NCBI GenBank assembly: GCA_027490155.1
Contig: JAIXYP010000007.1
Span: 1 to 64,000, forward strand
Reading direction: 5' to 3'
From: Cytophagaceae bacterium
Lineage (GTDB): Bacteria > Bacteroidota > Bacteroidia > Cytophagales > Flexibacteraceae
DNA length: 64,000 bases
Every line of letters begins with the position of its first letter. Within the stretch, counting starts at the first letter, position 1. Below the pieces are notes generated by a model. That model was not told where the DNA came from and made no database searches. It saw only the letters and a program-made list of their open reading frames with translations. Shown one piece after another: positions 62,040-64,000 of the stretch. A program made the translations under genes and the position numbers.

Positions 62040-63935
62040 ATGGGTATTCGTGGTGGCTATTCGGTTCAGAAGGTAGTTTTAGCCTTTTTGATCTTCGCTT
62101 TAGGCTCCGTTTCTGCGGCTATGGCGCAGACGACGCAGCCTGAGGTTGGTCAGCCACAGCAGTTTTTGTTTGAGGATACTCTTGGCGATCCAACCGATGC
62201 GCTGGACTTTACTGCAGACGACAGCAGTAGCATCGTAACCAAACAGGTAACTGATAGTCTGCTGAGCCTACCAGCCAGTTTTGTCCCAAAAGTTAGCATG
62301 GAGCTACTCGCTGATCGGCTAAGCTGTATTGAAGGCAAAATCCCGCTGACATTAAACCCCAAGGTGGCTGGCTTTATCGACTACTTCACGGTCCGGAACC
62401 GAGCCTATACCAAAATGGTACTTGAGCGGAAGGACTTTTACTTCCCGATCTTCGAGAAGTACCTCAAGAAGTATGACCTGCCCGAGGAGCTGAAGTATTT
62501 AGCAATCGTCGAGAGCGGGCTTAACTTTACAGCCATCAGCAGGGTAGGGGCTGTAGGTCTTTGGCAGTTTATGCCACCAACTGGTAAGGAGGTCGGCCTA
62601 AGTATCGATCATTATTTTGACGAAAGGTTGCATGTTGAAAAGTCAACAGAGGCTGCCTGCAAATATCTAAAACGTCTATATAGGGTCCTTGGAAACTGGG
62701 AGCTTGTGCTGGCCAGCTACAACTGTGGTATGGGCAAAGTCAAACGTACCGTCGAGCGCACTGGCAAACGTACCTTTTGGGAAGTATATCCTTACCTGCC
62801 ACAAGAGACCCGCGCATACGTGCCTCAGTTTGTGGCCCTGACTTACGCTATTAACTATTACAAAGAGCATAATATCTACCCTGATGCAGATAGTCTCTTA
62901 GTACCGATTCCGTCCGACTCGGTCTTGGTTGATAAGCATATAAGCCTGCCAGCCTTTGCGCAATACATAGGTGTTTCGCACAAGGATCTCAAACAGATCA
63001 ACCCTACACTTAGGCGGCATAGCACGCCTCCAGGTCAGCCATATTACCTCAAGTATCCATCCGCGGTGAAGGACTTTGTGGGCCTCAATGTGCAGGAGCT
63101 ACTGGATAGTGCTGCAGTGCCCGTGCCCGATCATTACTTGGCGGCCTACCTCCTCAAGGCTGACAAACGCAACAAGCATAAAGTCTTATTGGCTAGCAAT
63201 GCCAAAGGAAAACGTGGCAAACGAGGTCGTCGTCAACCAGAGCAGGCCCAAGACAATGCCAAATTGCTAGCAATGGCTAAGGCAGCGCCAAGCAACCTGA
63301 GTGCTCCAGTTACTACTAATGCAAGCCAGGAGGTAGCGTCTTATGGTAGCCAAACAGATGTAGCGCCAAAGTCTGCTGCGCCGGATACAAACACCGAACC
63401 AGAGCTGCCCGCAGCAATCCGTGCTAGCCTCGGTGCTACGGCGATGGGGGTTACGTCCGCAACGGCTGACCATGGCGAAACAGCCGAACTTGAAAATCAG
63501 ACGCTAGTACCAGAAATCAAAAAATACAAAGTGGCAGCTGGACAAGGCTTGTTCACGATCGCTCGAAAATTTGGTGTCACGACAGAGCAGTTATGCCTCT
63601 GGAATAACATCAAGTTAGGAGCCACGATCCTGCCTGGTCAAGAGCTATTGGTCTGCTCCCCTGATAATGCCACAACGGCTGGGGCTTTGGCTGATGCAGA
63701 TGTAAACAATGGTAAGACTAAGGCTTTGGCACATCAGGTGGCGAAAACCGGCACCAAAGCTGTTGGTCGTAAACAGAGCCCCAAAGTGCGTCAGCGTACC
63801 TACCAAGTACAGCCAGGGGATACCCTTTGGGCCATTTGTCAGAAGCATGAGGGTATATCAGTCAATGATATCATCAAACTTAATGGCCTCAAGAATCGTA
63901 AGCTCACACCCGGTCAGAAGTTGATATTGGGGTAG
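62040..63935 (+). CDS. MltD-type lytic transglycosylase with LysM repeats
   Basis: The 631 residues start with a signal peptide (cleavage near AMAQ 30). An SLT catalytic domain spans about 115-275. The catalytic Glu is Glu158 in YLAIVESGLN, followed by VGAVGLWQFMPPTGKEVGL, ASYNCGMGKVKRTVERTG and a C-terminal ETRAYVPQFVALTYA. These match the MltD/Slt70 family 1 lytic transglycosylases that cut peptidoglycan. A degenerate LysM-like segment (about 307-350), a long basic/Ala-rich linker and two LysM modules follow (KYKVAAGQGLFTIARKFGV; TYQVQPGDTLWAICQKHEG). There is no lipobox, so the protein should be periplasmic. It ends 65 bases before the window's end. Confidence 0.92.
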   Translation: MGIRGGYSVQKVVLAFLIFALGSVSAAMAQTTQPEVGQPQQFLFEDTLGDPTDALDFTADDSSSIVTKQVTDSLLSLPASFVPKVSMELLADRLSCIEGKIPLTLNPKVAGFIDYFTVRNRAYTKMVLERKDFYFPIFEKYLKKYDLPEELKYLAIVESGLNFTAISRVGAVGLWQFMPPTGKEVGLSIDHYFDERLHVEKSTEAACKYLKRLYRVLGNWELVLASYNCGMGKVKRTVERTGKRTFWEVYPYLPQETRAYVPQFVALTYAINYYKEHNIYPDADSLLVPIPSDSVLVDKHISLPAFAQYIGVSHKDLKQINPTLRRHSTPPGQPYYLKYPSAVKDFVGLNVQELLDSAAVPVPDHYLAAYLLKADKRNKHKVLLASNAKGKRGKRGRRQPEQAQDNAKLLAMAKAAPSNLSAPVTTNASQEVASYGSQTDVAPKSAAPDTNTEPELPAAIRASLGATAMGVTSATADHGETAELENQTLVPEIKKYKVAAGQGLFTIARKFGVTTEQLCLWNNIKLGATILPGQELLVCSPDNATTAGALADADVNNGKTKALAHQVAKTGTKAVGRKQSPKVRQRTYQVQPGDTLWAICQKHEGISVNDIIKLNGLKNRKLTPGQKLILG

Positions 63936-64000
63936 GGTTATATTAGGCTGATTATTCGGTATTGTCTGAGTGCGTATTGCCTTCCCATTCTTATTTGATT

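Noticed and set aside
1-64000. tRNA, rRNA, insertion sequences and prophage
   Set aside because: I looked for tRNA T-loop and acceptor signatures, rRNA-like conserved stretches, transposase motifs with terminal inverted repeats and phage structural genes, and found none that hold up by eye. A dedicated search with tRNAscan-SE or Infernal would settle the RNA genes.

Overview
The window is a stretch of chromosome from a member of the Bacteroidota, roughly half G+C by eye, with most genes on the + strand. Several features point to that phylum. Many secreted proteins end in type IX secretion system (T9SS) C-terminal sorting domains, and one carries the type B (gliding-motility-associated, CHU_C-like) form. 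SecA is long and ends in a tail without the zinc-binding motif. Several genes are preceded by TAnnTTTG-type -7 boxes rather than E. coli-like promoters. A finer placement cannot be made from the sequence alone.

Layout. 0-9 kb: the tail of a T9SS cargo gene, a CHASE2 membrane sensor followed by a FecR-like secreted protein, a DUF2461 protein converging on yidD, recA, a broken small gene, a DUF3667 zinc-ribbon membrane protein, and a lipoprotein with an Ivy-like CxxHxC motif. 9-20 kb: housekeeping genes trxA, a periplasmic coiled-coil/SPOR protein, secA, an XRE-S24 (LexA-like) repressor, a DivIC/FtsB-type division protein, a PstS-like lipoprotein, an unknown membrane/coiled-coil protein and nhaA. 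20-23 kb: two paralogous lamin-tail-domain proteins, one a T9SS cargo and the other a lipoprotein. 22.9-32.3 kb: a + strand run of dcuC, isoaspartyl dipeptidase, a porin, an M14 zinc carboxypeptidase, a second porin, a secreted alpha/beta hydrolase and a dctA-type symporter. This reads as one locus for taking up and breaking down acidic or isoaspartyl peptides. 32.5-42.7 kb: a secreted protein with fourteen near-identical-length 48-residue repeats, tadA, a GH27-like protein that has lost its catalytic motifs, a SUI1/YciH protein, a T9SS cargo, an omega-amidase-like nitrilase, and a TetR repressor with an NmrA-like reductase that share a palindromic operator type.

43.6-61.8 kb holds four consecutive large surface or secreted T9SS proteins. 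The first (3132 residues) is built from three tandem 1.7-kb CARDB plus beta-helix modules. Next come an FG-GAP/VCBS repeat protein, a type B cargo, and a second beta-helix protein that shares its N-terminal domain with the giant one. Three of the four are preceded by recognisable promoters and several are followed by strong hairpin terminators, so they look like separate transcription units. A LysM lytic transglycosylase of MltD type closes the window.

No tRNA, rRNA, CRISPR array, insertion sequence or prophage was seen. The best candidates for new biology are the acidic-peptide locus, the GH27-like pseudoenzyme, the 14-repeat protein, the modular giant protein, the CHASE2/FecR pair, the TetR operator pair and the Ivy-like lipoprotein.
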